NCBI GenBank assembly: GCA_030425385.1
Contig: JAUIAH010000015.1
Coordinates: forward strand, 62,001 to 126,000
From: Verrucomicrobiia bacterium
Lineage (GTDB): Bacteria > Verrucomicrobiota > Verrucomicrobiia > Verrucomicrobiales > DEV007
DNA length: 64,000 nucleotides
Direction: 5' to 3'
Positions 47,501 to 56,066 of the stretch are shown here, one piece after another. Position 1 is the first letter of the stretch, and every line of letters begins with the position of its first letter. A program made the position numbers and the translations under genes. The notes beneath the pieces were generated by a model. It was not told where the DNA came from. It saw only the letters and a program-made list of their open reading frames with translations, and ran no database searches.

Positions 47501-49294
47501 CGTTCGCCGTATGATCTCGTCCTTCGTGTAGATACTCGTATCGCTCTTACCAGCCCTGAGTCGATAACTTGTGTGTTCCGTGATCCGCGTTTCCGTCAGC
47601 GCAGGATTGTCATTGATAGAGGTCTTCCCATACTCATCGCGGAAGAAGAGATTCATCGAAGGACGCCGCTGCCACGCATATTCCCAAGGACTCATCTCGA
47701 CAGCACTCATATCGACTGAAGACCGAGTACTATCACTCGAGGCGAATCGCATGCCGACACCCGACCCCACAGTGAGCGATGGGTCGGTAGGGCTCAGAAA
47801 CTCCACCTCAGCCTGGCGCTCGGTAGAGCGCCCACGCAAGAGCCGGAGGCGATAATTGCCCTCTGGAGAACCAGAGACATCCTCAGAGGCGATCCCCCAC
47901 TCGTCATAAAGCGTCCGCCAGCCATCACCCGAAAGACTCACCGCAGGCAAGGAACGCAAGACACTTGTCGAGTCGTAGATAAGATACGAAGCCGTACGCG
48001 TATTGGACGGCACATGCCCCGCCTGGAAAGCGCGCGCGCGCAACACAGTCGATTCCATTAAGGTGAGGGGACTTTCGTAATCTTCACCATTAGCCATCGT
48101 CGGCTCACTTCCATCTTTGGTGTAGCGAATCAATGCTTCAGGATCATCGCTTGAAAGCGTGACCACCACTGGGTTGTCATAGAAGCCTGGATCGATATCC
48201 GCGTCAGGTTTATCGAGGATTGTCTCCAGATCGGATCCCGTATTCGCCTCACCCGGCGTTCCCAATTCAAAGTAACGCAACACACCATCATCCACCCGCC
48301 CGAAGCTATAAAAAGGCTCTTGCCTTGGGAACGGATTCCAAGCATCAACCACCCTGGTGGTATCTGACAATCCTAGGTATTCGCCACTCGCTGACAGGCG
48401 AAAGTTGGTATGGTGTTTGTTTCCTATCACATCCTTACCATCTGCTAGAACCACGAGATAGCCATGTGCGTCGATACTCGTCCCATCAGGAAAAGTCCAT
48501 TTCCAAGGCACCTCATGGTCATCACTCAACCCCCACCCTGACAGATCCACCGGCGTGCTTCCAAGATTACGCAATTCAATCCAATCTTCATGATTGATGC
48601 CTCCATCCACATCGGGCGTGGCAAGGTCAAAGACCCCACCCGATGGTTCCGTTCGCCCTACAAAGTAGCGCCAAGGATCGCTCGCGTCGGCGAGAACGGA
48701 ATTGTCTTTCGTAAGCGAGGCCGCAAAGGATGGCGATTCCCGCAGGTCAAAAGTGTGCGCCTGCACGGCCAGGACATTCTCTCCCTCCACCAGCCAATCC
48801 CGCGCCTCACCTATCGCATACTCGCGCAAGCCCAGAAGCTCTTCATTGAAGGCCAAGTGATCGAAGGGAACAAAGACCTTGGATGGTCCCAGGTTTCTCC
48901 GAGCCACCTCTCTCCCGTTCAGCGAAACGACAAACCCGTGCTCAAACGCCACGACCAGCTGTAGCAATGCCTCTGAGGCAGCGTCCGAAGCATTCACCGT
49001 GAACGTCTGCCTCAGGTAAACACTTGGATGTTGGCCTTCCATCGCGTCTTCCAAGCCTGGAGTCGTATCCCAGTGCAACCCACCGGAACTGGGCACCCAC
49101 TGGGCATCGTCAAACAGACGCTCCTGCCAGGGTAGAGAATTCCCCACCTGTGAGGAGTGGTCATCCTGATAGCGCTGGAGCCGCGTAGAGGCAGACGCCA
49201 TGATCTCGTTGATCACCACCTGAGAGGAAGCAATGAAGGGCGTCGTCAGAAGCACGCCAAGAGCAAGAAGGGGGAGTCGAATAGGGGCATTCAT
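44561..49294 (-). CDS. Giant secreted protein: lamin-tail domains, CotH kinase, chitobiase-like unit
   Basis: About 1577 residues from ATG 49294, which opens a signal peptide (LLALGVLLTTPFIASSQ); an upstream in-frame start is less likely. At least three lamin-tail (LTD) type units are seen, with VVINEIMASAS, LRITEIMYHP and LVINEILTHTDMAEGDWVEIYN as their first strands. A chitobiase-type unit (IRYTKDGSEPTMANGEDY) precedes a CotH kinase domain with YVNLWFNGEFKGIMNLTERY and LVWDAESSM. The protein is probably cell-surface; CotH kinases phosphorylate secreted proteins, but activity here is not shown. It diverges from the fur gene. By eye it lacks the CTAACA/TGTTAG word that is frequent elsewhere in the window. 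Confidence 0.87.
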   Translation of the reverse strand: MNAPIRLPLLALGVLLTTPFIASSQVVINEIMASASTRLQRYQDDHSSQVGNSLPWQERLFDDAQWVPSSGGLHWDTTPGLEDAMEGQHPSVYLRQTFTVNASDAASEALLQLVVAFEHGFVVSLNGREVARRNLGPSKVFVPFDHLAFNEELLGLREYAIGEARDWLVEGENVLAVQAHTFDLRESPSFAASLTKDNSVLADASDPWRYFVGRTEPSGGVFDLATPDVDGGINHEDWIELRNLGSTPVDLSGWGLSDDHEVPWKWTFPDGTSIDAHGYLVVLADGKDVIGNKHHTNFRLSASGEYLGLSDTTRVVDAWNPFPRQEPFYSFGRVDDGVLRYFELGTPGEANTGSDLETILDKPDADIDPGFYDNPVVVTLSSDDPEALIRYTKDGSEPTMANGEDYESPLTLMESTVLRARAFQAGHVPSNTRTASYLIYDSTSVLRSLPAVSLSGDGWRTLYDEWGIASEDVSGSPEGNYRLRLLRGRSTERQAEVEFLSPTDPSLTVGSGVGMRFASSDSTRSSVDMSAVEMSPWEYAWQRRPSMNLFFRDEYGKTSINDNPALTETRITEHTSYRLRAGKSDTSIYTKDEIIRRTFRDMGHASAIGSYVNLWFNGEFKGIMNLTERYRLEFFQETFDHDLLWDVVSHGHKADEGDLVAWNAVVDLYENHDLSDPVHYVALAQLIDMEAFVDCILLMSYTANTDWINNWFFARPRQEGAKFFPLVWDAESSMREARTPAATHNYYRSENMFLIVPNESNPVGEMFTELIDNPEFKLKMADRMAEHFFHDGALMASKWVARQDALRGLVGPLYQLLKGSVYDDSELYDWFSQRRSGLFATSELEGFWSETDPSIMPLPPEFHQHGGTIGNGFQLMISNPNAGAVSEVFYTVDESDPRDGGTLYTAPIDLDGFSGIVAARARVDGKWGPLQDATFISPVPPPLRITEIMYHPANPDAEEMAAGFLDDNDFEFIELRNVGTGSLNLAPFALIDGITFDFVDATETVLASGEHVLLVKNQAAFEARYGLGLPVVGVYEGSLKNSGERLVLSGPGGLTVHDFEFRDDWYPTTDGDGFSLEIIDDVGEVATWAMMASWQPSGVVGGTPGEGGEIIALPDPGTLVINEILTHTDMAEGDWVEIYNTSDAPIDIGGWFLSDDPGTPLKYQLPASTIIGPQGYLVLNARDHFGALSTDPGVLIPFGLSESGDEAVLTSGVDGAQTGYQEVVDFEGAAREVTFGRHVLSTGEVVFTALVTPTPGAANALPLIPPILISKIHYHPLEGSSEFVELLNVSDHAVPLFDPGNPSETWRFTNGIEYTFPEGVVLGPGCRLLVVPFDPAGVELAGLVGTYAVPPGVGVFGPYTGQLANDGERLTLSRPGAPDPEPPHEVPLIVEDSVRYNDKVPWPLSPDGEGDALNRVLPAGLGDDPASWEVAPGGLIWGGPPSSYDLWLQAHVPLLALADLSKKDQWLEWKDVDQDQFPNIVEFYMGMDPLEAEDDGLAIDRVDDEKVMITYRRAKDVEGYVLEILVSEDLTAWEATEFTTEMLSDEGDYEVWRAEVDLGVGDGDSDTRFFQLEVSVP

Positions 49295-49357
49295 CGTGGG
49301 CACAAGACGATCATGGACCGTAACCGCACACATAATTTACGCAAATTACAGTTATTG

Positions 49358-49372
49358 CAATTATTATAATTG
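49358..49372. promoter_or_regulatory. 7-1-7 palindrome, possible Fur/PerR-type box
   Basis: CAATTAT-T-ATAATTG is a perfect 7-1-7 inverted repeat in an AT-rich stretch between the divergent giant gene and fur. Fur-family operators have this geometry. It is 64 bp from the giant gene start and 141 bp from fur, so it could serve either. Confidence 0.5.
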
Positions 49373-49461
49373 AGCACCACATCCCGCTCACTCTCGGTGA
49401 GATCGGCCTTTCCTTTGTAACAATCCAGGGGAAAAGAGGTACCAAGGCCTTCCTCGACAAC

Positions 49462-49499
49462 TTAGAATAATTCTTGATCTCAACTTAGAACAGTTCTAA
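49462..49499. promoter_or_regulatory. Tandem Fur/PerR-type operators before fur
   Basis: TTAGAAC-A-GTTCTAA (49485-49499) is a perfect 7-1-7 palindrome, and TTAGAAT-A-ATTCTTG (49462-49476) is a near copy with the same TTAGAA half-site; centres are 23 bp apart. Both lie within 52 bp of the fur start. The geometry and the TTA...TAA ends match PerR/Fur boxes. Autoregulation and control of the downstream suf genes are inference. Confidence 0.65.
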
Positions 49500-49512
49500 T
49501 TATCGTTCCAAC

Positions 49513-49977
49513 ATGTCCGAAACGGTCGACAGCCCCGCAAGCAACGTGCATCCGCTTGAGCCGATGGCCGATTTCGGCGATTTCCGGATGACTCCTCAGC
49601 GTCGCAAGATTTACGAGACCATCATGTCTCGCTCAGACCATCCCAGCGCGAGTGAAGTCTTCCTGGAAGTGAAGGATGCCATGCCATCCATCTCCCTCGC
49701 CACGGTCTACAACTGTCTCGACGCCATGACCCAGAGCGGTGTCGTGCGTCAGGTGAACCTCAATCGGGAGCCCTCCCGCTACTGTGCAAATCTCGCCGAC
49801 CATGCCCATCTGCTTTGCCAGGTCTGCGGCCAGGTCTCAGATGTGCCGTTGAAGGCACCTGACCGCCTCGCGCAAGCACTCGAGCTGCCAGACGGCACGG
49901 AGGTCTCTCACCTCGACCTCACCGTTCGCGGCGTATGCAATGCCTGCGCTCAAGAAAGCGCGGCCACCCCATCATAA
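49513..49977 (+). CDS. Fur/PerR-family transcriptional repressor
   Basis: A 154-residue regulator. Its winged-helix region contains [25 protein letters not shown] and [18 protein letters not shown]. The structural zinc site is CQVCG plus VCNACA. Aligned by eye to Bacillus PerR, the regulatory His37, His91, His93 and Asp104 equivalents are present (HPSASE, ADHAH, VSDV). The Asp85 position is a Cys instead (SRYC). It precedes sufCBD by 47 bp and is itself preceded by palindromic boxes, so it probably senses iron or peroxide and controls Fe-S assembly. Fur, PerR or Zur-type metal choice cannot be settled by sequence alone. Confidence 0.85.
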   Translation: MSETVDSPASNVHPLEPMADFGDFRMTPQRRKIYETIMSRSDHPSASEVFLEVKDAMPSISLATVYNCLDAMTQSGVVRQVNLNREPSRYCANLADHAHLLCQVCGQVSDVPLKAPDRLAQALELPDGTEVSHLDLTVRGVCNACAQESAATPS

Positions 49978-50024
49978 CCGATTTCCTCAACCAACCAACA
50001 CCTGACGACCTGAATCCCACCACC

Positions 50025-50768
50025 ATGAGTATCGACATCCGTGACCTTAAAGTGAGCATCGATGGCCAAGAGATCATCAAAGGGCTCAACTTGACCTTAC
50101 CGAAAGGCGAGGTGCACGCCATCATGGGTCCCAACGGCTCTGGCAAAAGCACTCTGGCTAAGGTGCTCGCCGGCCACGAGGACTACGAAGTCACGGGCGG
50201 CTCCATCACCATGGACGGTGAGGATTTGTTAGAGAAAGAAGCCGACGAACGCTCACGCGACGGGCTCTTCCTTGCTTTCCAGTATCCCCATGAAATCCCG
50301 GGTGTGACCAATGCCAACTTCATCCGCGCCGCCCTGCAAGCGCGTCTTCCCAAAGGCGAAGAATTGGATGCCGTGGCATTCTACAAAGAAATGTACGCCC
50401 AAATGGACGCCCTCGAGATGGATCGCAAATTCACGGGACGCTCTGTAAACGAGGGCTTCTCCGGCGGTGAGAAGAAGCGGAATGAAATCCTGCAGATGGC
50501 CATGCTCAAACCCACCTACGCGGTGCTTGATGAAACCGATAGTGGCCTCGACATTGATGCCCTCAAGATCGTGTCGAAGGGCGTGAACGCCATGCGTTCT
50601 CCTGAGCGTGGTTTCCTCGTCATCACCCACTATCAGCGATTACTCGATTACATCGTCCCAGATCACGTGCACGTGATGAAAGATGGCAAGATCATCCGCT
50701 CAGGCGACAAGACGCTCGCGTTGGAATTGGAAGAACGCGGCTATGATTGGCTAAACGACGCCGCCTAA
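50025..50768 (+). CDS. sufC: SufC, Fe-S assembly ATPase
   Basis: A 247-residue ABC-type ATPase of the SUF machinery. Walker A is GPNGSGKST, the signature is [12 protein letters not shown] and Walker [12 protein letters not shown], both diagnostic of Suf[18 protein letters not shown] follows. The longest frame starts at 49935 and would overlap fur; ATG 50025 gives the family length. SufC forms the SufBC2D scaffold with the two next genes. It follows fur by 47 bp and may be on the same transcript. Confidence 0.95.
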   Translation: MSIDIRDLKVSIDGQEIIKGLNLTLPKGEVHAIMGPNGSGKSTLAKVLAGHEDYEVTGGSITMDGEDLLEKEADERSRDGLFLAFQYPHEIPGVTNANFIRAALQARLPKGEELDAVAFYKEMYAQMDALEMDRKFTGRSVNEGFSGGEKKRNEILQMAMLKPTYAVLDETDSGLDIDALKIVSKGVNAMRSPERGFLVITHYQRLLDYIVPDHVHVMKDGKIIRSGDKTLALELEERGYDWLNDAA

Positions 50769-50794
50769 CCCTCCCTCTAATTGACCTAACAGAC

Positions 50795-52207
50795 ATGAGT
50801 GCAGAAGCCAATAGCGCGCTAGAGATTGATCGCAGTGTCGGCGACTTCAGCTACCCCGAGAAACACACCTATGATGCTGGGGTCGGCCTGACAGAAGACA
50901 CGATCGACTACATTTCCAATGTGAAAGACGAAGCGGAATGGATCCGGGAGTTCCGCCATCGCGCGTTGAAAGTCTTTCGCGAGAAGCCCATGCCCACTCA
51001 CTGGGCCACGAAGGATCTGAACAATATCGATTTCGACAAGATTCGATACTACTTGAGCCAAGGCCAACGCCCCACCCGTAGCTGGGACGAAGTGCCTGAC
51101 GAGGTTAAAGAAACATTCGAACGCCTCGGCATCCCTGAGCAAGAGCGGAAGTTTCTCGCCGGAGTCGAAGCCCAATTCGACAGCGAAGCAGCCTACAGCA
51201 ATGTCAAAGAAGCCTTGGAAAAGCAGGGCGTCATCTTCGTCAATAGCACCGAGGGTTTGCGCGAACACCCCGAGCTCTTTCGCAAATGGTTTGGAAAAGT
51301 CATCCCCACGGGCGACAACAAATTCTCGGCCTTGAACAGCGCCGTGTTCAGCGGCGGCAGCTTCATCTACGTGCCTCCCGGTGTCAAAGTTACCCACCCA
51401 TTACAGGCCTATTTCCGCATCAACGCGGAGAACTTTGGTCAATTTGAACGCACACTCATCATCGCCGATGAGGGCTCCGAGGTCATGTACATGGAGGGTT
51501 GCACGGCGCCCAAGTTTGAAACGTCCACGCTTCATAGCGCCGTGGTTGAACTCGTGGCCATGCCAAATGCCAAGATCCAATACGTCACCGTCCAGAATTG
51601 GAGTTCCAATGTCTTCAACCTCGTGACCAAGCGAGGGATGGCGCATGAGAATGCCGAGATTCGGTGGATCGATTGCAACATTGGTTCGCGACTCACCATG
51701 AAATATCCCGGCGTGATCATGAAAGGCCGTAAGGCTCGCGGGGAGGTCATCAGCATCGCCTTGGCCAATGACGGCCAGCATCAAGATACCGGCGCCAAGA
51801 TGATTCACGCCGCTGATGAGACCACGAGTAACATCGTCTCGAAAAGCATCAGCGTAGGCCAAGGCCGTTCCACCTATCGCGGGCAAGTGCACATCCCAAA
51901 GCATCTCAAAGGCTGCAAGAACAATACTGAATGTGATGCGCTTCTCATCAACGCGCATAGCAAGACCGATACCTATCCAGCCATCACCGTGCGCGGCAAT
52001 CAACACGCCACACAACATGAGGCCAGTGTCAGTCAAGTGAGCGAAGATCAGATCTTCTACATGAAACAGCGCGGCCTTTCCGAGGCGGAGGCGATGAGCC
52101 TTAGCGTCAATGGCTTCGTGAATGATCTCGTGCGCGAGTTTCCCATGGAATATAGCGTGGAGCTCAAACGCCTCATCGACCTTGAGATGGAAGGCTCCGT
52201 CGGCTAA
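50795..52207 (+). CDS. sufB: SufB, Fe-S scaffold subunit
   Basis: A 470-residue protein of standard SufB length. The motifs FEPS-type N-terminus, [32 protein letters not shown] and the [19 protein letters not shown] core near the C-terminus (with the conserved His-Glu pair) identify SufB. The start at 50795 is 26 bp after sufC; an earlier in-frame codon would overlap sufC. SufB assembles the nascent cluster in the SufBCD complex. Confidence 0.95.
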   Translation: MSAEANSALEIDRSVGDFSYPEKHTYDAGVGLTEDTIDYISNVKDEAEWIREFRHRALKVFREKPMPTHWATKDLNNIDFDKIRYYLSQGQRPTRSWDEVPDEVKETFERLGIPEQERKFLAGVEAQFDSEAAYSNVKEALEKQGVIFVNSTEGLREHPELFRKWFGKVIPTGDNKFSALNSAVFSGGSFIYVPPGVKVTHPLQAYFRINAENFGQFERTLIIADEGSEVMYMEGCTAPKFETSTLHSAVVELVAMPNAKIQYVTVQNWSSNVFNLVTKRGMAHENAEIRWIDCNIGSRLTMKYPGVIMKGRKARGEVISIALANDGQHQDTGAKMIHAADETTSNIVSKSISVGQGRSTYRGQVHIPKHLKGCKNNTECDALLINAHSKTDTYPAITVRGNQHATQHEASVSQVSEDQIFYMKQRGLSEAEAMSLSVNGFVNDLVREFPMEYSVELKRLIDLEMEGSVG

Positions 52208-52299
52208 CTCTTGCCGCCATCCCACAGGCGAACAACTATCCATCCATTCACCCTATCTTCACCAATCCTTCAACAGACGTGATTGCGAACGCAGAGAGC

Positions 52300-53589
52300 A
52301 TGTCCAAATCTTTGTTAGAACAACCCGCCGCCTCCGACGAATCATTCCCTGATTGGTTTGTCCAATTGCAACAAGAGGCCCAGGAGGCATCCGATGCCAT
52401 CCCCACCCCCAGCCGACGAGATGAAGCCTGGCGCTTTGCCAATCTTGAGCACCTCGCCGCCATCGACCAATACGCGGCCGCGGAACCCGTGAGCGCGGCC
52501 ACACAGGAAGATTTGGTGGCACGGTCAAATCAACTTGAAGCATCAGATGGCAAGTTCGTCTTTATCAATGAGTCCTTGGCCCACGCCGAGAAGCCCAATG
52601 CCGACGGTCTGATCTGTGTGCCTCTAGCGGAAGCCGTCGTTTCTCATGCCCAACTGCTTCAGGAATATTTCATGGCTCAAGAAGCCACCCTCGGCTCTGC
52701 CAAATATGCTCTCCTGCACAAGAGCCGCACCAAGAGCGGTCTCTTCATCTATGTGCCCGCTGGCATGGAATTGACCGTGCCCATTGAAGTCTACCACTGG
52801 GCCCAAGGCGATCGCTCTAGCATCTTTCCGCACACACTCATTGTCACGGGCGAGAACGCCAAGGTCACCGTCGTCGACTACTATCAAAGTGCCACAGCTG
52901 ACGAGGGCCATTTCAACGCAGCAGTCGTTGATCTTGTCGCCGGTCGCGGCAGTCACTTGCGCTACGTCGCCTGCCAGGATCTTAGCCACGCCTCCGCCAA
53001 TATTCACATCTCCTCCACCCTCGCCAGCGCCGATGCGGACGTGAAAAGCCTCCAAGTCCAACTCGGAAGCACTTGGTCACGCACCGAGAGTGTCAGCCAC
53101 TTGGCCGGCAAAGGAGCCAACAGTGACATGCTTTCCGTTGCCGTGCCCACGGGAAATCAGGAGGTGGACCAGCGAACCCTCCAACACCATGCGGAGCCAC
53201 ACACCACAAGCGATCTTCTCTACAAGAATGCGCTCTACGACAAGACCCGGACCATCTTCGCTGGATTGATCCAAGTCGATGAAGGCGCGCACTATACCGA
53301 TGCCTATCAGACGTGCCGCAATCTCTTGCTCAGCAACGACGCCGAGGCCAACGCCATGCCCGGCTTGGAAATCAACGCCGATCAAGTGAAGTGTAGCCAC
53401 GGCTCAACCAGCGGGCCTATCACCGAAGAGGAAATCTTCTACTTCAACGCCCGCGGCATTCCCACCCACGCCGCCAAGAAGCTCATCACCTTCGGATTCA
53501 CAGCAGAAGCCTTCGCCAAGATCGGCGATGAGGCGATCGAGTCCATGGTCGCCAGTCTCCTTGAGAAACGGCTCCACGCCGCTTCTTAG
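52300..53589 (+). CDS. sufD: SufD, Fe-S scaffold subunit
   Basis: A 429-residue protein paralogous to SufB. The N-terminus shows FPDWFVQLQ and PTPSRRDEAWRFANL, as in SufD, and the C-terminal KCSHGSTSGPITEEEIFYFNARGIP region carries the conserved His of the SufB-SufD interface. A GTG at 52279 is in frame but ATG 52300 is preferred. No sufS, sufE or sufU follows, so the cysteine desulfurase must be elsewhere. A terminator pair follows. Confidence 0.94.
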   Translation: MSKSLLEQPAASDESFPDWFVQLQQEAQEASDAIPTPSRRDEAWRFANLEHLAAIDQYAAAEPVSAATQEDLVARSNQLEASDGKFVFINESLAHAEKPNADGLICVPLAEAVVSHAQLLQEYFMAQEATLGSAKYALLHKSRTKSGLFIYVPAGMELTVPIEVYHWAQGDRSSIFPHTLIVTGENAKVTVVDYYQSATADEGHFNAAVVDLVAGRGSHLRYVACQDLSHASANIHISSTLASADADVKSLQVQLGSTWSRTESVSHLAGKGANSDMLSVAVPTGNQEVDQRTLQHHAEPHTTSDLLYKNALYDKTRTIFAGLIQVDEGAHYTDAYQTCRNLLLSNDAEANAMPGLEINADQVKCSHGSTSGPITEEEIFYFNARGIPTHAAKKLITFGFTAEAFAKIGDEAIESMVASLLEKRLHAAS

Positions 53590-53600
53590 TAACTCAGCGT

Positions 53601-53619
53601 TCCGGTACAAATTACCGGA
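53601..53619 (+). terminator. Hairpin after sufD
   Basis: TCCGGTA (53601-53607) pairs with TACCGGA (53613-53619), loop of 5 bases, 11 bp after the sufD stop. Confidence 0.55.
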
Positions 53620-53660
53620 GGCGCCACAGAACAGCGCATTAATTACCTGATTTCAAGACC

Positions 53661-53700
53661 TCTCTCTGTGAATGGACTTCACAACTCATTCACAGAGAGA
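53661..53700. terminator. Strong 14-bp hairpin between convergent operons
   Basis: TCTCTCTGTGAATG (53661-53674) pairs perfectly with CATTCACAGAGAGA (53687-53700) around a 12-base loop. It lies between the convergent suf and ABC-importer operons and can serve both strands. The rest of this 188-bp gap has no ORF. Confidence 0.7.
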
Positions 53701-53777
53701 TACTTAGAGGCTCCATAGGCTCATTGGTACGGTTCATGCCATCCATGAACTAACAGACGCTGATCGTTGAAAGGCCA

Positions 53778-54542
53778 TCAATCTATCGAGGTGAGATCAT
53801 CCGCGACATGATGCGAAAGCTTGGTCCCCCTCCCCGTTCGAGCACACACATTCCAAGCGTGAAGCATCGAGGGAGCGTCGCTGAGCGGTCGTTCGTTGCT
53901 CGGCCAAGGGGTGTCGACGTGGAGTTGACCGTTGTCTAACACAAGGAGCCGGGTCGCCTGCAGTCCAAGGGCTTCGTGCGGATCGTGCGTGCTGCAAAGA
54001 AGGGCACAATGGGTGGCGTCGATGAGTTCGTTGACGAGAGTAAGGAGATCTTGTTTGAGGACGAGGTCGAGGGCGGTGAAGGGTTCGTCGAGAAGGAGAA
54101 GCTTGGGCTGTTGCATGAGCGCGATGCCGAGGGCGACGCGCTGGCGCTCACCTCCAGAGAGCTTGGCCGGTTTGCGTTTGGCCAGAGAAGTGAGGTTGAG
54201 TTTGTCTAACATCTGGACCGCAACGTCTTTGCGATGACCGCCGAGCCGAAGGTGGCCGAGCACTGTGAGATTGGGCCAGAGGCCCAGGTCTTGGGGGACC
54301 ATGGCGATGCCACGGAGATGAGGCGCTTGAGTATTCTTGTTAGAAGAAACTGGTTCGCCTTCGATCTGCATGCTTCCATGACAGAGTACTTGAAGGCCGG
54401 CGAGGGTGCGGAGGAGGGTCGTCTTGCCCGAGCCGGACGGCCCAGCAAGAGCGATGCGTTCCCCGGCACTGATGTCAAAGGAGACGTCTTTGAGGATAGT
54501 GCGCCGATGGGCACAGACGGCCAGTTGTTGGCACCTGATCAT
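53778..54542 (-). CDS. ABC importer ATPase, iron-type
   Basis: A 254-residue ATPase: Walker A GPSGSGKTT, signature KLSGGERQRVALG, Walker B LLLLDEPF and switch His in STHDPHEA. It lacks the C-terminal TOBE extension of longer importer ATPases. The longest frame reads back to 54947, but that part runs through the permease in another frame and has no ABC features; the ATG at 54542 overlaps the permease stop (ATGA). It powers the transporter with the permease and binding protein upstream. Confidence 0.87.
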   Translation of the reverse strand: MIRCQQLAVCAHRRTILKDVSFDISAGERIALAGPSGSGKTTLLRTLAGLQVLCHGSMQIEGEPVSSNKNTQAPHLRGIAMVPQDLGLWPNLTVLGHLRLGGHRKDVAVQMLDKLNLTSLAKRKPAKLSGGERQRVALGIALMQQPKLLLLDEPFTALDLVLKQDLLTLVNELIDATHCALLCSTHDPHEALGLQATRLLVLDNGQLHVDTPWPSNERPLSDAPSMLHAWNVCARTGRGTKLSHHVADDLTSID

Positions 54543-56065
54543 GTGAGGGTGTGAGACCGGCGGCTGGTCCATGCGGTGACCAGAAGCATGAAGCTTCCGA
54601 TGAGCAATGGAAAGATCGCGAGAACAACGCAAAGAGAAGCGACGATGACTTCCATTGAATTGTCCATGACGGCAAAGAGATGCGCGGTGAAGGGTCGGAA
54701 TCCCGGCGGCTGCATGAGGATGAGGCTCGTGACATCGGTCAGGGCGAGCAGGCCAGTGAGGAGTGCGCTCACGAGGAGCCACGGTGCCGTGGCGGGAAGC
54801 CAAGCGTGCCGTGCCCAGCTCCAAAGGGATGCCTGAGTCAAGGCGCGTTGATCTCGCCATCCTTGGGGAACAGCGGCGAGCGCTGGGGTGAGCAGCAGGG
54901 CAGCGAGTGGGATCCATTGAATCCCTAACAGACCCGAAACAAGCCACCCCTGACTAACGCGGATGTCGAGTGAGAGCCAGCCGAGCGCTCGCAAGGTTGA
55001 TGGCAATGACAGGGCGATGAGGCAGAGGCCAAGCGCGAAGGCGCGTCGACGTGAGAAGAGCGCGATGCGTTGGGCGAGCAGGGTCCCGCCGACGGTCGCC
55101 GTGATACCCGCAATGACACTGAGAGCGATGGTGGCTGGGAAGCTCTCCCGCCAAATCATGAGGGCGTCGCGCATGAACTGGCCGGTGATATCGCGGCCGA
55201 GCGGCTGGGCTAGGCCGAGGTAGGGGAAGGCTTGGAACTGAAGGAGCAGGATGCCAATCATGAGTCCCAAGAACCAGTCGGTGCGAATGGCCTCCGGTCG
55301 CGCGACCGTGGCGCTGGCTTGGCCTAACGCCTTCGTCATACGCATGAATGACCAAAGCGTGAGGAAGATCAGGGGGCTCAGGAACACGAGTCCAGCAGCG
55401 GCCTTAGCGGCGGCTTCACCGATGGCTTGACGCGAGGCGATTGAAACGAGCACTTCACCGGCGAGACCATGCCGCCCCATGATCTGGCCACCCCCTGCAT
55501 CAGCCGCACCTAACAAAGCAGCCATGGTTCCTAAGCCGATAGCGACGGGAAACAAGCGGGTTGCGATGCGAAGGCGGACCTGCCAAGGGCTGCACAGGAT
55601 GAGGGCCGCATCGATCTCCGAAGATCGAACAAGACGGACAGCCGCACTGGTGCCCAGGATCACGAGTGAGATGGCAGGAACGAGTCCAGTGAGCAAGAGG
55701 CCCCAACGTCCATCGAAGAGGTCTTGCCAGGCTAAGGGCAGGCGATTACCAAGATACGACCAACCGATGGCCCAGAGGAACGGCGGCATGAGGATGGGAA
55801 AGACGCAGATAGCCTGAATGGTCTTGCAAATCCATGAAGTGGCGAGCCCGGCAAGGATCCCCGGGAGCCACCCTATCAAAGCGCTAGCGATAGTGACCAT
55901 GACCGCTTGTTCAAGCGTGGCTTTGGCGGCAAACTGAAAGGCGGGTTGACCGGCCCACCAAAGCAGGCCTCGCCCATCACCGGAGAACGCCGCCGGCACA
56001 AGGGCAATAAGCGGTAAGCACCAGGCCAACACCACGAGGAGCCAAGCGTGCCGTATGGCTTTCAT
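54539..56065 (-). CDS. Fused ABC permease, iron(III)/thiamine type
   Basis: A 508-residue integral membrane protein with about twelve transmembrane segments, two permease halves in one chain as in FbpB, SfuB and ThiP. EAA-type loops occur in each half, for example ADAGGGQIMGRHGLAGEVL. It starts 1 bp after the binding-protein gene and overlaps the ATPase gene. Substrate is judged from the binding protein and context: probably iron(III), with thiamine or phosphonate possible. Confidence 0.8.
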   Translation of the reverse strand: MKAIRHAWLLVVLAWCLPLIALVPAAFSGDGRGLLWWAGQPAFQFAAKATLEQAVMVTIASALIGWLPGILAGLATSWICKTIQAICVFPILMPPFLWAIGWSYLGNRLPLAWQDLFDGRWGLLLTGLVPAISLVILGTSAAVRLVRSSEIDAALILCSPWQVRLRIATRLFPVAIGLGTMAALLGAADAGGGQIMGRHGLAGEVLVSIASRQAIGEAAAKAAAGLVFLSPLIFLTLWSFMRMTKALGQASATVARPEAIRTDWFLGLMIGILLLQFQAFPYLGLAQPLGRDITGQFMRDALMIWRESFPATIALSVIAGITATVGGTLLAQRIALFSRRRAFALGLCLIALSLPSTLRALGWLSLDIRVSQGWLVSGLLGIQWIPLAALLLTPALAAVPQGWRDQRALTQASLWSWARHAWLPATAPWLLVSALLTGLLALTDVTSLILMQPPGFRPFTAHLFAVMDNSMEVIVASLCVVLAIFPLLIGSFMLLVTAWTSRRSHTLT

Positions 56066-56066
56066 T

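Noticed and set aside
51401-52243. A 280-codon ORF antisense to sufB
   Set aside because: It is a mirror of the sufB codon pattern; SufB motifs on the plus strand are unambiguous.
54543-54947. Extended N-terminus of the importer ATPase
   Set aside because: The bases are used by the permease in another frame, and the extension has no ABC features.
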